Shown piece by piece: positions 35,237-47,500 of a DNA stretch of 64,000 nucleotides (within the stretch, counting starts at the first letter, position 1; the number at the start of each line of letters is the position of its first letter). Origin of the DNA: Haliclona indistincta (Eukaryota; Porifera; Demospongiae; Haplosclerida; Chalinidae); assembly GCA_964017065.1 (NCBI GenBank), contig OZ024790.1:11791498-11855497 (forward strand), read 5' to 3'. A program made the translations under genes and the position numbers. The notes below the pieces were generated by a model, which did no database searches, was not told where the DNA came from, and saw only the letters and a list, made by a program, of their open reading frames with translations.

Positions 35237-35545
35237 ATGTCTGGAATCTTGAGAAACGCTACAACAGCGAAGATCTGCAACGACCTCCCTGAGAGTCGCC
35301 ATCTTGATTTTCGTGGACAAGCAAGCAGTCCCGGCGACTTTCATAGACTTCCTAGAAGCGCTCGAACTTCAGATTCCCTTAGAGATAGTGAAAATGTAGT
35401 AGAAATGTATAACAGTAGAGATATGTGCGAAAACTCATTTTCACACATGAGTAGCCGCCATCTTAGTTCGAGGTCATCCCTACATATCGGCAATGATAAT
35501 AGTTTGTACAGGAGGAGATCTCGTAAATATAATATTGTTTCCTGA
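35237..35545 (+). CDS. Hypothetical serine/arginine-rich ORF near the transposon's right end
   Basis: ATG at 35237, 102 codons, with SSRHLSSRSSL and RRRSRK stretches. A possible second exon at about 35602-35673 reads MTTLLREKFSLSYEEATDAF. I do not recognise it. The region 34256-35236 holds nothing clear. Confidence 0.3.
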   Translation: MSGILRNATTAKICNDLPESRHLDFRGQASSPGDFHRLPRSARTSDSLRDSENVVEMYNSRDMCENSFSHMSSRHLSSRSSLHIGNDNSLYRRRSRKYNIVS

Positions 35546-36127
35546 GGTATTGTTGCTTAAGTATAATTATATCAGTAATTAATAAACTGTTACTATACAG
35601 GCAATGACAACTTTACTTCGTGAGAAATTTAGCTTAAGTTACGAAGAAGCTACAGACGCATTTAAGAAGAAGGTGCATCATTAAATTTTTAGCAATACTA
35701 GTACTATTATAATTATTTCTATTACTCTATACAGGTTTTGCCAACTCACTGCCAGATTCAGCCTGGAAATAACACTTCAGATTAATCTTCAGTTTAGCTT
35801 GTAGTTGTCAGGACAGTTGTGTTATTGCAGGCAGAATACATTTCAGTACAGTGCGAGTATTGCTGAGCGGTGATCTAGACAACAGGCTATGAATCCATGA
35901 TACAAGCCTGGCGCGTTCGTCTGTACATCGATACGGACTGCACATCGATTATAATAATACTTCATACCTGCTTCGTACTATTTTAAGTATTAGCAAGGCT
36001 GGCTCTCGTAGCCTAATTTGGTCAACCTGCATGATGCCCTAATCAAATATCCGGCTGGTACAGTAGATTTTAGCGGCCCCGGCCGGAGAAATCGGAGTCA
36101 TCGGTTCGATTTTGCAGAAAACTCATT

Positions 36128-36246
36128 CTAAGGGATACAAAATTCCCTGGGAGGATACAGAATTCACTAGTGAAATGGGTATGCAGGATACACCATTCAC
36201 GGGGATTAATGTATCCGGGATACACGATTCACTGGGATACACGATT
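36128..36246. repeat. Right inverted arm of the integrase/Ulp1 transposon
   Basis: GGGATACA...ATTCAC units in inverse orientation to the left arm. Confidence 0.6.
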
Positions 36247-36553
36247 TACTACTACACCGGAAGCCGCTGCTATGAATGCTAAACCATAGATATTGGCTAA
36301 AGTCTTCGTCTTGTGCTGAAGACGCTGCTAGATAGTATGCCATCCTAATCGTAGCTAGAATGTGGCGTCATCGCACTGCGGCCTGCCTGTCGACAGACCG
36401 CGGTGGCGCCGGCACTGCCATCGTGGCGACATAGTCGCTTGGACCTATGCTTGGACCATAGATGATAGATCTAGGCTTGGACCCAATGGCTCAGCTAGTC
36501 TTCAGCGTTATCAACTAGTAACGCAAACGCATCTTGACGTGCTACTACAGAAT

Positions 36554-37882
36554 ACTTGTATTGACCCTGAGCACTAACACTCAGGAAAATGCACTCTCAT
36601 GGCGATCTGAAGCTTAGTCGAGCTTAGTGCCGCACAAAGTTGCATAGTAATCTAGTAGACTTGGTGTGTGAGAATGTTATGATGCCACTAAAACAGGAAA
36701 ATGCACTTTCATGAGGATCTTGGGTCTGAAGTGCACTAGTAATCTAGTAGACATGGTGTGTGAGAATGCTGTGATGCCAGTAAAACGAGAGAATGCACTG
36801 TCATGATGATCTTGGGTCTGAAGTGCACTAGTAATCTAGTAGACATGGTGAGTGAGAATGCTGTGATGCCAGTAAAACGAGAGAATGCACTGTCATGATG
36901 ATCTTGGATGTGAAGTGCACTAAGTTGCATAGTAATCTAGTAGACTTGGTGTGTGAGAATGCTATGATGCCACTAAAACAAGAAAATGCACTCTCATGAG
37001 GATCTTGGGTCTGAAGTGCACTAGTAATCTAGTAGACATGGTGTGTGAGAATGCTGTGATGCCACTAAGACGAGAAAAATTAATTCTCTCTCATGAGGAT
37101 CTTGGGTCTGAAGTGCACTAATTTGCATAGTAATCCAGTAGACTTGGTGTGTGAGAATGCTATGATGCATGCCACTAAAACAAGAAAATGCACTCTCATG
37201 AGGATCTTGGATGTGAAGTGCACCAAGTTGCATAGTAGTCTAGTAGACTTGGTGTGTGAGAATGTTATGATGCCACTAAAACAAGAAAATGCACTCTCAT
37301 GAGGATCTTGGATGTGAAGTGCACCAAGTTGCATAGTAATCTAGTAGACTTGGTGTGTGAGAATGCTATGATGCCACTAAAACAAGAAAATGCACTCTCA
37401 TGAGGATCTTGGATGTGAAGTGCACCAAGTTGCATAGTAATCTAGTAGACTTGGTGTGTGAGAATGCTATGATGCCATTAAAACAAGAAAATGCACTCTC
37501 ATGAGGATCTTGGGTCTGAAGTGCACTAGTAATCTAGTAGACATGGTGTGTGAGAATGCTGTAATAGAGTGACGATATAGGGTTACTCACTACTACTTCG
37601 CATGATACAGTAACAGCATTTAGTTGATCAAATGAGAGTAAAAATTACTAGTCAAATTTAATGTACAAAATAATAGTTCTTTGTTTTGGATGATGTTAAC
37701 ATCACAGCTGTAGGAAATCTTCTTGATCAGGACCTACAAGCAAATAAAGTAGTATAATAAGACGACAAGGAAATATCTTACTAGTGAGAAAAAGTAAGGT
37801 GGAATAGCGAAAGAGGGTAATTCACCACATATGCAAGTGTCATTAAAATTCATTTTAGTGAAAAGTAAGTAGGTGGAGTACT
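36554..37882. repeat. 1329-bp flank copy 1, mostly a ~101-bp minisatellite
   Basis: Identical by eye to 53903-55231 at a constant offset of 17349. From about 36590 to 37570 it is a minisatellite of about ten 101-bp units (some shortened to about 89 bp) containing ATGCACTCTCATGAGGATCT. Here it is continuous with the DNA on its left and contains no insertion at the position where the right copy abuts the last LTR. Confidence 0.95.
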
Positions 37883-40800
37883 CATCAAGTTCTGATCGCT
37901 GGAGACATTACCCAGGAGTGTATACTCGGTGCCGATTTCTTGACCACACATGGATTTGTCATCGACTTGGGAAACCATGTGCTGCGTGTCGGAGAGACTT
38001 CTACTCCTCTGCTTAGTTCAAAGACACCACTTGCCTCCAGCTACCATGTCTCTGTTGGTGAGACTTTTGTTGTTCACCCGGGAGAAGAGAGACTGTGTAA
38101 AGCTAATATCAGTTGTGAATATCCCTCTCTTGCAGGTACTACAGGTGTGGTGGAAGCTCAGGAGGGAATCGAAGAGAAGCATCAGATCCTCTTGGCGCGT
38201 GTACTAGCTAACCCTGATCAAGGAACGGTTCCACTGAGAATTGCTAATCTCTCTGGTTCAGCAGTAACACTTTACAAGGGAACCAATCTCGCTAAATTTT
38301 GTCCCTTGGGTTCGCCAGATCAGGACACCGAGTATGTGGAGCTACCTATGACAGAGTCGACTCCTGATACACATGTCCATCACGTTGGTCTTCAGCAGTC
38401 TCCAGCATCTCTACTTGGAATTGATACCAGAGAGTGGAGTGAACATCAAGTAGAAGCCCTGAATGGACTGGTTAGCGATTTCTCATCTGTCTTTTCCTCT
38501 GGTAAAAGTGACCTTGGTCGTACTGATAAAATCTATCATCAAATCAACACAGGTGAAGCAGCTCCCATATGTCAAACCCCTCGTCGGCTCCCCTTTCATA
38601 GCAGACAACAAGTCGCTGAGATGCTGGAGGAAATGGAAAGACAAGGTGTTATAGAATCGTCATCTTCTCCATGGGCGTCCCCCATTGTGCTAGTAAAGAA
38701 GAAGGACGGTTCTCTGAGGTTTTGCGTGGACTATCGGAAGCTCAACAAAGTCACTACTCGTGACTCCTATCCGCTTCCAAGGGTTGACGACATCCTGGAC
38801 TCTTTGCATGGTGCCGAATGGTTCACTACACTGGATCTCAGAAGTGGGTATTGGCAAGTGGAAGTTGAACCATCTGACAGACCAAAAACCGCTTTTACAA
38901 CACCATATGGACTGTATCAGTTCCGCGTAATGCCTTTCGGTCTATGCAACGCCCCTAGCACCTTTCAACGATTGATGGAGCTGGTACTGTCGGGCATGTG
39001 CTGGGAGATCTGTTTGATCTACTTGGACGATGTGATTGTCTTCGGACGTAACTGGGATGAACATCTTCAGCGATTACGTCAAGTATTGTCCAGACTTCAA
39101 GAAGCTCACCTCAAACTCCATCCAGGGAAATGTCAATTTTTTCGCAAATCTGTGTCGTTCCTTGGTCATATTATCTCTCAGCATGGTGTGGAGACTGACC
39201 CTGTCAAGGTTCAAGCAATTACCCACTGGCCTCCTCCGACCAACGCAAAAGAACTCAGGAGTTTTCTTGGACTAGCATCATATTACCGACGCTTTATTCC
39301 CAAGTTTGCAGAAATAGCAGCACCTCTCTACCGTCTTCAAGAGAAGGAATCTCGTTTCAGCTGGACTGAACCTTGCCAAACAGCCTTCGATACCTTGAAA
39401 CAGAAACTCACTACTGCTCCTGTGCTGGCATTCCCTACGCGTGACGGCATGTTTGTGTTAGATACTGATGCTAGTAATATTGCTATTGGTGCTGTACTTT
39501 CTCAACTGCAGGGCGGCGTGGAGAAGGTTATTGCATATGGTAGCCGGACACTTTCTAAGTCTGAGAGAAACTACTGTGCTACTAGGCGAGAGCTTCTAGC
39601 CCTTGTCTACTTCCTGCGCTATTTCCGAGCTTATCTGCTAGGGAGACCCTTCCACGCTCGAACAGATCATGCTGCACTACAGTGGCTCCAACAATTCAAA
39701 GAACCAGAGGGACAAGTCGCTCGATGGCTGGAGCAGATACAAGAGTTTGACTTCCAAACACTTCATCGTCCGGGAAAACTTCACACCAATGCTGATGCTT
39801 TGTCCAGAATTGTACCATCTCAAGAAACTGACGCCACAGCAGCAGTGAGCATGGATCCTATCGATACCTCCAATTGGGCACCAGTTTGGACTGACGAAGA
39901 TCTTCAACACCAGCAAGCTAATGATCCTGACTTGAAGATCATTTTGGAGTGGATGAAGACCTCCAGTGAGAGACCTGCTTTGGTACAAGTAAGCGGTAAA
40001 GGTTCTATTGTCCGTTCTCTGTGGGCTCAATGGGACTGCTTGGAGTTGAGAGACAATGTCCTGTATAGGCGTTGGGAAGATAATGTTGGAAATGCTACAA
40101 TGTTTCAGTTTGTTGTACCACAGGTCCTGGTTGATGATGTTCTACATGCTCTACATGGAGGAATTGGTGGTGGACACCTCGGAATCACGAAGACCCTGAG
40201 AAAGATACGAGAGCGTTTCTACTGGCCAGGTCTGCAGAAGGACGTGGAGGATTGGTGTCGAAAGTGTGCGAGGTGTGCTCAAGCCAAGTCCCCTTCTACC
40301 TCAGCAAGAGCTCCTCTGGTTCCAAGTGTGGTCGGAGTACCAATGGAAAGAGTAGCGTTGGACATCATTGGACCATTGCCTAAATCCAGACGTGGAAACA
40401 AATATGTCCTGGTGATCTCTGATTACTTTACTCGCTGGGCAGAAGCTGTCAGTCTTCCGAATCAAGAAGCATCAACAGTGGCTCAAGCTCTCATGAATGA
40501 GTGGATCTGCCGTTATGGAGCTCCTGAATCAATCCATACAGATCAGGGAAGGAACTTCGAGTCCAAGCTGTTCTCTGAGCTCTGTGATCTACTGGATATT
40601 CACAAGACCAGAACTACTCCATACCATCCTCAGTCAGATGGATTAGTGGAGCGTCTGAATCGTACCCTTAGACAACTGTTGACCATTCAGATGCAAAAAT
40701 GCCCAGAGGATACATGGGATGATCACCTTGCCCCTCTGATGTTAGCTTATCGTTCCAGTATACACGACAGTGTCAAGTTCACACCACACTATCTGATGTT

Positions 40801-41515
40801 TGGACGAGAAGTACGCCTTCCGGTGGATATTATGTTTGGTGGCGAGAGAGCGCCTGGTGAATCTCCAGCTGAATACACAAGCAATGTGAGGAGCCGCTTC
40901 AGCAGAGCGTATGAGACTGCTAGAGATAATGGACAGGGAGCACAGAAGCGACAGAAGGATCACTATGACCGTAAAGTCACAGGAGGAAGATATAAGCCTG
41001 GTGATTTGGTGTGGCTCTACTGTCCAGCAGTATCTCCTGGAAAGGCTAAGAAATTTCATAGTGGTTGGAAGGGACCATACAAAATTCTGAAAGTGATCTC
41101 CGACGTGGTCTACCGAATACAGCTGGTTACCCCACCAACCGACAGGAGACGAAGACAACGCTTGGTCGTACACTTCAATCGATTGAAGCCCTGTTACACG
41201 TCGAGTCCACGAAACCCTACTGAGAAATCTCCAAGTCAACCGAACCCTCCATCTGCTGGCACACCTACCATAGACCCGCCTGTTGAAGATGATCTGATGG
41301 TGCCCATACCAATAGACGAGCCGACATCACAAGTAGCCAATCCAGACACCAACCCAACTTCCCAAGCAACCACTTCAGATGCTGATGCGGCTTCAGAAGC
41401 AGTCAGTCCAGATCAAGATGCTGATCAAGAAGCAGGCACTCGTGGAGGCAGCTGGTCAGGACAACTTCGGCGCACAGTGCGACCGCCAGACTACTATCGT
41501 CCAGGCTCTTCGTGA
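37883..41515 (+). pseudogene. pol: gypsy pol, copy 1, 5'-truncated within protease
   Basis: The frame is open from 37883, which matches 42631 of the next copy, so most of protease, including its DTG, is missing. RT (YLDD), RNase H (LDTDAS) and integrase (HHCC, DD35E) are intact to the normal C terminus. The C terminus reads DQDADQEAGTRGG, one repeat unit different from the other copies. The left junction joins flank copy 1 at 37882/37883. Confidence 0.92.
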
Positions 41516-41548
41516 GGAGGGGGAGTGGTGTAACGCCGGACAGTCTAG

Positions 41549-42373
41549 TTATGGCTGCGTCGGTTCGAAGCATTCGCTAAGGCTGTCAAGACACCGGACG
41601 ACCAGTTCTGTAATGCTGTTTTGTCTCTGCTAGATGATGGTGCGTTCCGGGCGTTCGACCTGTTACGGAATTCAGACGCGCTTGTTGACGCGGCAGACTA
41701 CAAAGAATTGACTAAAGCGCTCACCGAGAGATTCAGCCCTGGGACAGCGATGCAGGAGCTACGGTGGCATCTAAGTCAACGAGTTCAGGAGGAAAAAGAG
41801 TCACTCGACGAATTCGCAGATGCTCTAATTCACCTCGCAAATCGTGGTTACCCGGACCAGACTGCTAATTTCAGGATGGAGATAGCTGGAGACAGGTTTA
41901 TTGCTGGTCTCCGAGATGACCGTCTACAAGAAGCGCTGATGCAACAAGAGCCGGACAAATTAAAGAACCTGGATGAAGCCCGCAAGGCAGCAAAGAGATT
42001 GGAAGCAGCACAGCTAGCTCGGAAGAAGATGCGTGCTAAGGCAGTGGAAGTCCGGCGAGTTCAGTTCACTGAGCCGACTCTGCCTACTCCTGCTGATGTT
42101 AATGCTGTTGGAGCCAGAGCTAGGGGCGACGATGATTTAGCTGAGGCGGTTCGCCAAAACACCGTGATGTTGCAGCAGTTGCTAACCCAGTTCAACAATC
42201 GACAACCTACCGGACGTCGTCCTCCACGTCGACCACGCCGACCACCTTTAGGAAGTTGCTGGCGCTGTGGTGAAGAAGGTCACTTCCAGCGAGACTGCCC
42301 ACATCCTAGCCCACAACCAGCGGGAAACGATCAGCGACCGACGAATTGGGTCAACCGCCGGTCGCAGAAGTAA
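41549..42373 (+). pseudogene. gag: gypsy gag, copy 2, 5'-truncated
   Basis: After the first 20 bp of an LTR (41529-41548) the sequence jumps to gag codon ~19 (LWLRRFEAF), with AG as the only shared bases. The codon at the join becomes TAG. The rest of gag, including the zinc knuckle, is intact. Confidence 0.9.
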
Positions 42374-43229
42374 CTGACCTCAACCCCCTTCACATATCCA
42401 GTACCTCCCTTCAGCAGTCCATCTTTGTCAACGGGGTGGTTCAGAAGAGGCCAATATCTCTACTTGTAGATACTGGGTCGGCGATTACCATTATTCATGA
42501 ACGAGTATGGTGTCCTTCGCAGAGTGGTCTACGAAAAGTGAACAGACCAGTACTAGCAGCAAACGGAGGACCTCTATCTATCCTTGGACAGACAGAAGTC
42601 CGCATAGTGATTGCCGGAAAAGAGTTCTCACATCAAGTTCTGATCGCTGGAGACATTACCCAGGAGTGTATACTCGGTGCCGATTTCTTGACCACACATG
42701 GATTTGTCATCGACTTGGGAAACCATGTGCTGCGTGTCGGAGAGACTTCTACTCCTCTGCTTAGTTCAAAGACACCACTTGCCTCCAGCTACCATGTCTC
42801 TGTTGGTGAGACTTTTGTTGTTCACCCGGGAGAAGAGAGACTGTGTAAAGCTAATATCAGTTGTGAATATCCCTCTCTTGCAGGTACTACAGGTGTGGTG
42901 GAAGCTCAGGAGGGAATCGAAGAGAAGCATCAGATCCTCTTGGCGCGTGTACTAGCTAACCCTGATCAAGGAACGGTTCCACTGAGAATTGCTAATCTCT
43001 CTGGTTCAGCAGTAACACTTTACAAGGGAACCAATCTCGCTAAATTTTGTCCCTTGGGTTCGCCAGATCAGGACACCGAGTATGTGGAGCTACCTATGAC
43101 AGAGTCGACTCCTGATACACATGTCCATCACGTTGGTCTTCAGCAGTCTCCAGCATCTCTACTTGGAATTGATACCAGAGAGTGGAGTGAACATCAAGTA
43201 GAAGCCCTGAATGGACTGGTTAGCGATTT
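42328..43229 (+). pseudogene. pol: gypsy pol fragment, copy 2 (protease only)
   Basis: Read from the -1 frameshift site (GGGAAAC at 42322). Protease with DTG is present. The frame stops at the start of RT, where 8 bases of filler (43230-43237) join it to an LTR lacking its first base. Confidence 0.9.
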
Positions 43230-43237
43230 AGGCAATG

Positions 43238-43429
43238 GTAACGCCGGACAGTCTAGACCTGACTTAGTCATGTTCACAGAACAATCACTGTTGTATTTTC
43301 ATACACATGTCACCTCATCATATGACCTAGCCTAACCTTTAAATATGTGTGCATTGACTGTTGCATGAGAGAGTATTTTCTGAGTCATAACTGTTGCACC
43401 GTGTTCCCGACGCTCTGGCTAGCGCTACA
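43238..43429 (+). repeat. LTR B (5' LTR of first full copy)
   Basis: Lacks only the first T of the TGTAAC...GCTACA LTR. It has one C/T difference from the two downstream LTRs (CACTGTTG versus CACTGCTG). It contains TTTAAATA as a possible TATA element. Confidence 0.9.
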
Positions 43430-43430
43430 C

Positions 43431-43448
43431 TGGTGGCAGCGGTGGGAT
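43431..43448 (+). promoter_or_regulatory. Primer-binding site, tRNA-Leu type (first full copy)
   Basis: TGGTGGCAGCGGTGGGAT, one base after the LTR. It is complementary to the 3' end of metazoan tRNA-Leu (AAG) including CCA, as I recall that tRNA. The leader 43449-43680 before gag is untranslated. Confidence 0.82.
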
Positions 43449-43680
43449 ATCAAGAGTCCTGCAGCTCGCAACTTCTGTTGTCAGACGGGTGTCTTCGTCA
43501 ACTGTCCAGGAGCCCCAAAGCCCTCGGTTGGCGGAGGGGACAGAGTCCAGCGGCTGGCGTTGTCACCTGTTCTTCACTGTCCTGACCTTGCCCTTAGTGA
43601 AGGGCCCTTAAAGGCGAGCTTTGCTGTACTCTCTGTGTATTTTCCTATCTGCTGTTTTTTTCTCTTAGTCACCGCGAATA

Positions 43681-44562
43681 ATGGCAGCTCCTCAGCTTCG
43701 CGCTCCACGTCCTTATTCCCTCGGGGAGGACTTCCAGTTATGGCTGCGTCGGTTCGAAGCATTCGCTAAGGCTGTCAAGACACCGGACGACCAGTTCTGT
43801 AATGCTGTTTTGTCTCTGCTAGATGATGGTGCGTTCCGGGCGTTCGACCTGTTACGGAATTCAGACGCGCTTGTTGACGCGGCAGACTACAAAGAATTGA
43901 CTAAAGCGCTCACCGAGAGATTCAGCCCTGGGACAGCGATGCAGGAGCTACGGTGGCATCTAAGTCAACGAGTTCAGGAGGAAAAAGAGTCACTCGACGA
44001 ATTCGCAGATGCTCTAATTCACCTCGCAAATCGTGGTTACCCGGACCAGACTGCTAATTTCAGGATGGAGATAGCTGGAGACAGGTTTATTGCTGGTCTC
44101 CGAGATGACCGTCTACAAGAAGCGCTGATGCAACAAGAGCCGGACAAATTAAAGAATCTGGATGAAGCCCGCAAGGCAGCAAAGAGATTGGAAGCAGCAC
44201 AGCTAGCTCGGAAGAAGATGCGTGCTAAGGCAGTGGAAGTCCGGCGAGTTCAGTTCACTGAGCCGACTCTAACTACTCCTGCTGATGTTAATGCTGTTGG
44301 AGCCAGAGCTAGGGGCGACGATGATTTAGCTGAGGCGGTTCGCCAAAACACCGTGATGTTGCAGCAGTTGCTAACCCAGTTCAACAATCGACAACCTACC
44401 GGACGTCGTCCTCCACGTCGACCACGCCGACCACCTTTAGGAAGTTGCTGGCGCTGTGGTGAAGAAGGTCACTTCCAGCGAGACTGCCCACATCCTAGCC
44501 CACAACCAGCGGGAAACGATCAGCGACCGACGAATTGGGTCAACCGCCGGTCGCAGAAGTAA
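43681..44562 (+). CDS. gag: gypsy Gag (first full copy)
   Basis: 293 codons from the ATG in AATAATGGC. The N-terminal two thirds are a retrotransposon capsid-like helical region (SLGEDFQLWLRRFEAF; LDEFADALIHLANRGYP). Next comes a basic linker (RRPPRRPRRPPL), then a CCHC zinc knuckle CWRCGEEGHFQRDC for RNA packaging. Gag assembles the intracellular particle. It overlaps pol, which lies in the -1 frame. The stop is TAA at 44560-44562. Confidence 0.95.
   Translation: MAAPQLRAPRPYSLGEDFQLWLRRFEAFAKAVKTPDDQFCNAVLSLLDDGAFRAFDLLRNSDALVDAADYKELTKALTERFSPGTAMQELRWHLSQRVQEEKESLDEFADALIHLANRGYPDQTANFRMEIAGDRFIAGLRDDRLQEALMQQEPDKLKNLDEARKAAKRLEAAQLARKKMRAKAVEVRRVQFTEPTLTTPADVNAVGARARGDDDLAEAVRQNTVMLQQLLTQFNNRQPTGRRPPRRPRRPPLGSCWRCGEEGHFQRDCPHPSPQPAGNDQRPTNWVNRRSQK
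44511..44554 (+). promoter_or_regulatory. -1 ribosomal frameshift signal between gag and pol (first full copy)
   Basis: The heptamer GGGAAAC (44511-44517) lies in the gag frame as G GGA AAC, a canonical X XXY YYZ slip site. Five bases later a perfect 7-bp stem, GCGACCG (44523-44529) with CGGTCGC (44548-44554), encloses an 18-base loop. The pol frame is open from the slip site and has no ATG near its start, so frameshifting is the natural way to make Gag-Pol. Confidence 0.85.
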
Positions 44563-47500
44563 CTGACCTCAACCCCCTTCACATATCCAGTACCTCCCTT
44601 CAGCAGTCCATCTTTGTCAACGGGGTGGTTCAGAAGAGGCCAATATCTCTACTTGTAGATACTGGGTCGGCGATTACCATTATTCATGAACGAGTATGGT
44701 GTCCTCCGCAGAGTGGTCTACGAAAAGTGAACAGACCAGTACTAGCAGCAAACGGAGGACCTCTATCCATCCTTGGACAGACAGAAGTCCGCATAGTGAT
44801 TGCCGGAAAAGAGTTCTCACATCAAGTTCTGATCGCTGGAGACATTACCCAGGAGTGTATACTCGGTGCCGATTTCTTGACCACACATGGATTTGTCATC
44901 GACTTGGGAAACCATGTGCTGCGTGTCGGAGAGACTTCTACTCCTCTGCTTAGTTCAAAGACACCACTTGCCTCCAGCTACCATGTCTCTGTTGGTGAGA
45001 CTTTTGTTGTTCACCCGGGAGAAGAGAGACTGTGTAAAGCTAATATCAGTTGTGAATATCCCTCTCTTGCAGGTACTACAGGTGTGGTGGAAGCTCAGGA
45101 GGGAATCGAAGAGAAGCATCAGATCCTCTTGGCGCGTGTACTAGCTAACCCTGATCAAGGAACGGTTCCACTGAGAATTGCTAATCTCTCTGGTTCAGCA
45201 GTAACACTTTACAAGGGAACCAATCTCGCTAAATTTTGTCCCTTGGGTTCGCCAGATCAGGACACCGAGTATGTGGAGCTACCTATGACAGAGTCGACTC
45301 CTGATACACATGTCCATCACGTTGGTCTTCAGCAGTCTCCAGCATCGCTACTTGGAATTGATACCAGAGAGTGGAGTGAACATCAAGTAGAAGCCCTGAA
45401 TGGACTGGTTAGCGATTTCTCATCTGTCTTTTCCTCTGGTAAAAGTGACCTTGGTCGTACTGATAAAATCTATCATCAAATCAACACAGGTGAAGCAGCT
45501 CCCATATGTCAAACCCCTCGTCGGCTTCCCTTTCATAGCAGACAACAAGTCGCTGAGATGCTGGAAGAAATGGGAAGACAAGGTGTTATAGAATCGTCAT
45601 CTTCTCCATGGGCGTCCCCCATTGTGCTAGTAAAGAAGAAGGACGGTTCTCTGAGGTTTTGCGTGGACTATCGGAAGCTCAACAAAGTCACTACTCGTGA
45701 CTCCTATCCGCTTCCAAGGGTTGACGACATCCTAGACTCTTTGCATGGTGCCGAATGGTTCACTACACTGGATCTCAGAAGTGGGTATTGGCAAGTGGAA
45801 GTTGAACCATCTGACAGACCGAAAACCGCTTTTACAACACCATATGGACTGTATCAGTTCCGCGTAATGCCTTTCGGTCTATGCAACGCCCCTAGCACCT
45901 TTCAACGATTGATGGAGCTGGTACTGTCGGGCATGTGCTGGGAGATCTGTTTGATCTACTTGGACGATGTGATTGTCTTCGGACGTAACTGGGATGAACA
46001 TCTTCAGCGATTACGTCAAGTATTGTCCAGACTTCAAGAAGCTCACCTCAAACTCCATCCAGGGAAATGTCAATTTTTTCGCAAATCTGTGTCGTTCCTT
46101 GGTCATGTTATCTCTCAGCATGGTGTGGAGACTGACCCTGTCAAGATTCAAGCAATTACCCACTGGCCTCCTCCGACCAACGCAAAAGAACTCAGGAGTT
46201 TTCTTGGACTAGCATCATATTACCGACGCTTTATTCCCAAGTTTGCAGAAATAGCAGCACCTCTCTACCGTCTTCAAGAGAAGGAATCTCGTTTCAGCTG
46301 GACTGAACCTTGCCAAACAGCCTTCGATACCTTGAAACAGAAACTCACTACTGCTCCTGTGCTGGCATTCCCTACGCGTGACGGCATGTTTGTGTTAGAT
46401 ACTGATGCTAGTAATATTGCTATTGGTGCTGTACTCTCTCAACTGCAGGGCGGCGTGGAGAAGGTTATTGCATATGGTAGCCGGACACTTTCTAAGTCTG
46501 AGAGAAACTACTGTGCTACTAGGCGAGAGCTTCTAGCCCTTGTCTACTTCCTGCGCTATTTCCGAGCTTATCTGCTAGGGAGACCCTTCCACGCTCGAAC
46601 AGATCATGCTGCACTACAGTGGCTCCAACAATTCAAAGAACCAGAGGGACAAGTCGCTCGATGGCTGGAGCAGATACAAGAGTTTGACTTCCAAACACTT
46701 CATCGTCCGGGAAAACTTCACACCAATGCTGATGCTTTGTCCAGAATTGTACCATCTCAAGAAACTGACGCCACAGCAGCAGTGAGCATGGATCCTATCG
46801 ATACCTCCAATTGGGCACCAGTTTGGACTGACGAAGATCTTCAACACCAGCAAGCTAATGATCCTGACTTGAAGATCATTTTGGAGTGGATGAAGACCTC
46901 CAGTGAGAGACCTGCTTTGGTACAAGTAAGCGGTAAAGGTTCTATTGTCCGTTCTCTGTGGGCTCAATGGGACTGCTTGGAGTTGAGAGACAATGTCCTG
47001 TATAGGCGTTGGGAAGATAATGTTGGAAATGTTACAATGTTTCAGTTTGTTGTACCACAGGTCCTGGTTGATGATGTTCTACATGCTCTACATGGAGGAA
47101 TTGGTGGTGGACACCTCGGAATCACGAAGACCCTGAGAAAGATACGAGAGCGTTTCTACTGGCCAGGTCTGCAGAAGGACGTGGAGGATTGGTGTCGAAA
47201 GTGTGCGAGGTGTGCTCAAGCCAAGTCCCCTTCTACCTCAGCAAGAGCTCCTCTGGTTCCAAGTGTGGTCGGAGTACCAATGGAAAGAGTAGCGTTGGAC
47301 ATCATTGGACCATTGCCTAAATCCAGACGTGGAAACAAATATGTCCTGGTGATCTCTGATTATTTTACTCGCTGGGCAGAAGCTGTCAGTCTTCCGAATC
47401 AAGAAGCATCAACAGTGGCTCAAGCTCTCATGAATGAGTGGATCTGCCGTTATGGAGCTCCCGAATCAATCCATACAGATCAGGGAAGGAACTTCGAGTC

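Larger units (their letters stand above)
27914..36246 (+). mobile_element. Ginger/KRBA2-type DNA transposon (integrase + CXC + Ulp1), decayed
   Basis: About 8.3 kb between inverted arms. It carries, in order, a gypsy-like DDE integrase with CXC domain, two Ulp1 (C48) protease-like regions, a nested fold-back element, and a small serine/arginine-rich ORF. There is no reverse transcriptase or LTR. Integrase-only elements with gypsy-like integrases and accessory cysteine proteases are known as Ginger-type DNA transposons, which is why I choose that class. The ends are subrepeated, so exact termini and target duplication are unclear. Confidence 0.65.

Noticed and set aside
36362..36577. 71-codon plus-strand ORF
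   Set aside because: Low-complexity HCHRGD/TYAWT composition, no domain, and it runs into the repeated flank.
36736..37334. Minus- and plus-strand ORFs of 64-84 codons in the flank minisatellite
   Set aside because: They follow the repeat unit, show no domain, and occur in several frames at once.
39677..40030. Minus-strand ORFs of 117 and 165 codons inside pol (also near 46.6, 47.7, 51.8, 52.9 kb)
   Set aside because: They lie opposite conserved RNase H and integrase coding sequence and recur in every copy only because the plus strand does.
37940..41515. A gene start at 37940 for the truncated pol
   Set aside because: The codon there is TTG and the frame is open further left to the junction at 37883. 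It is simply a broken copy.
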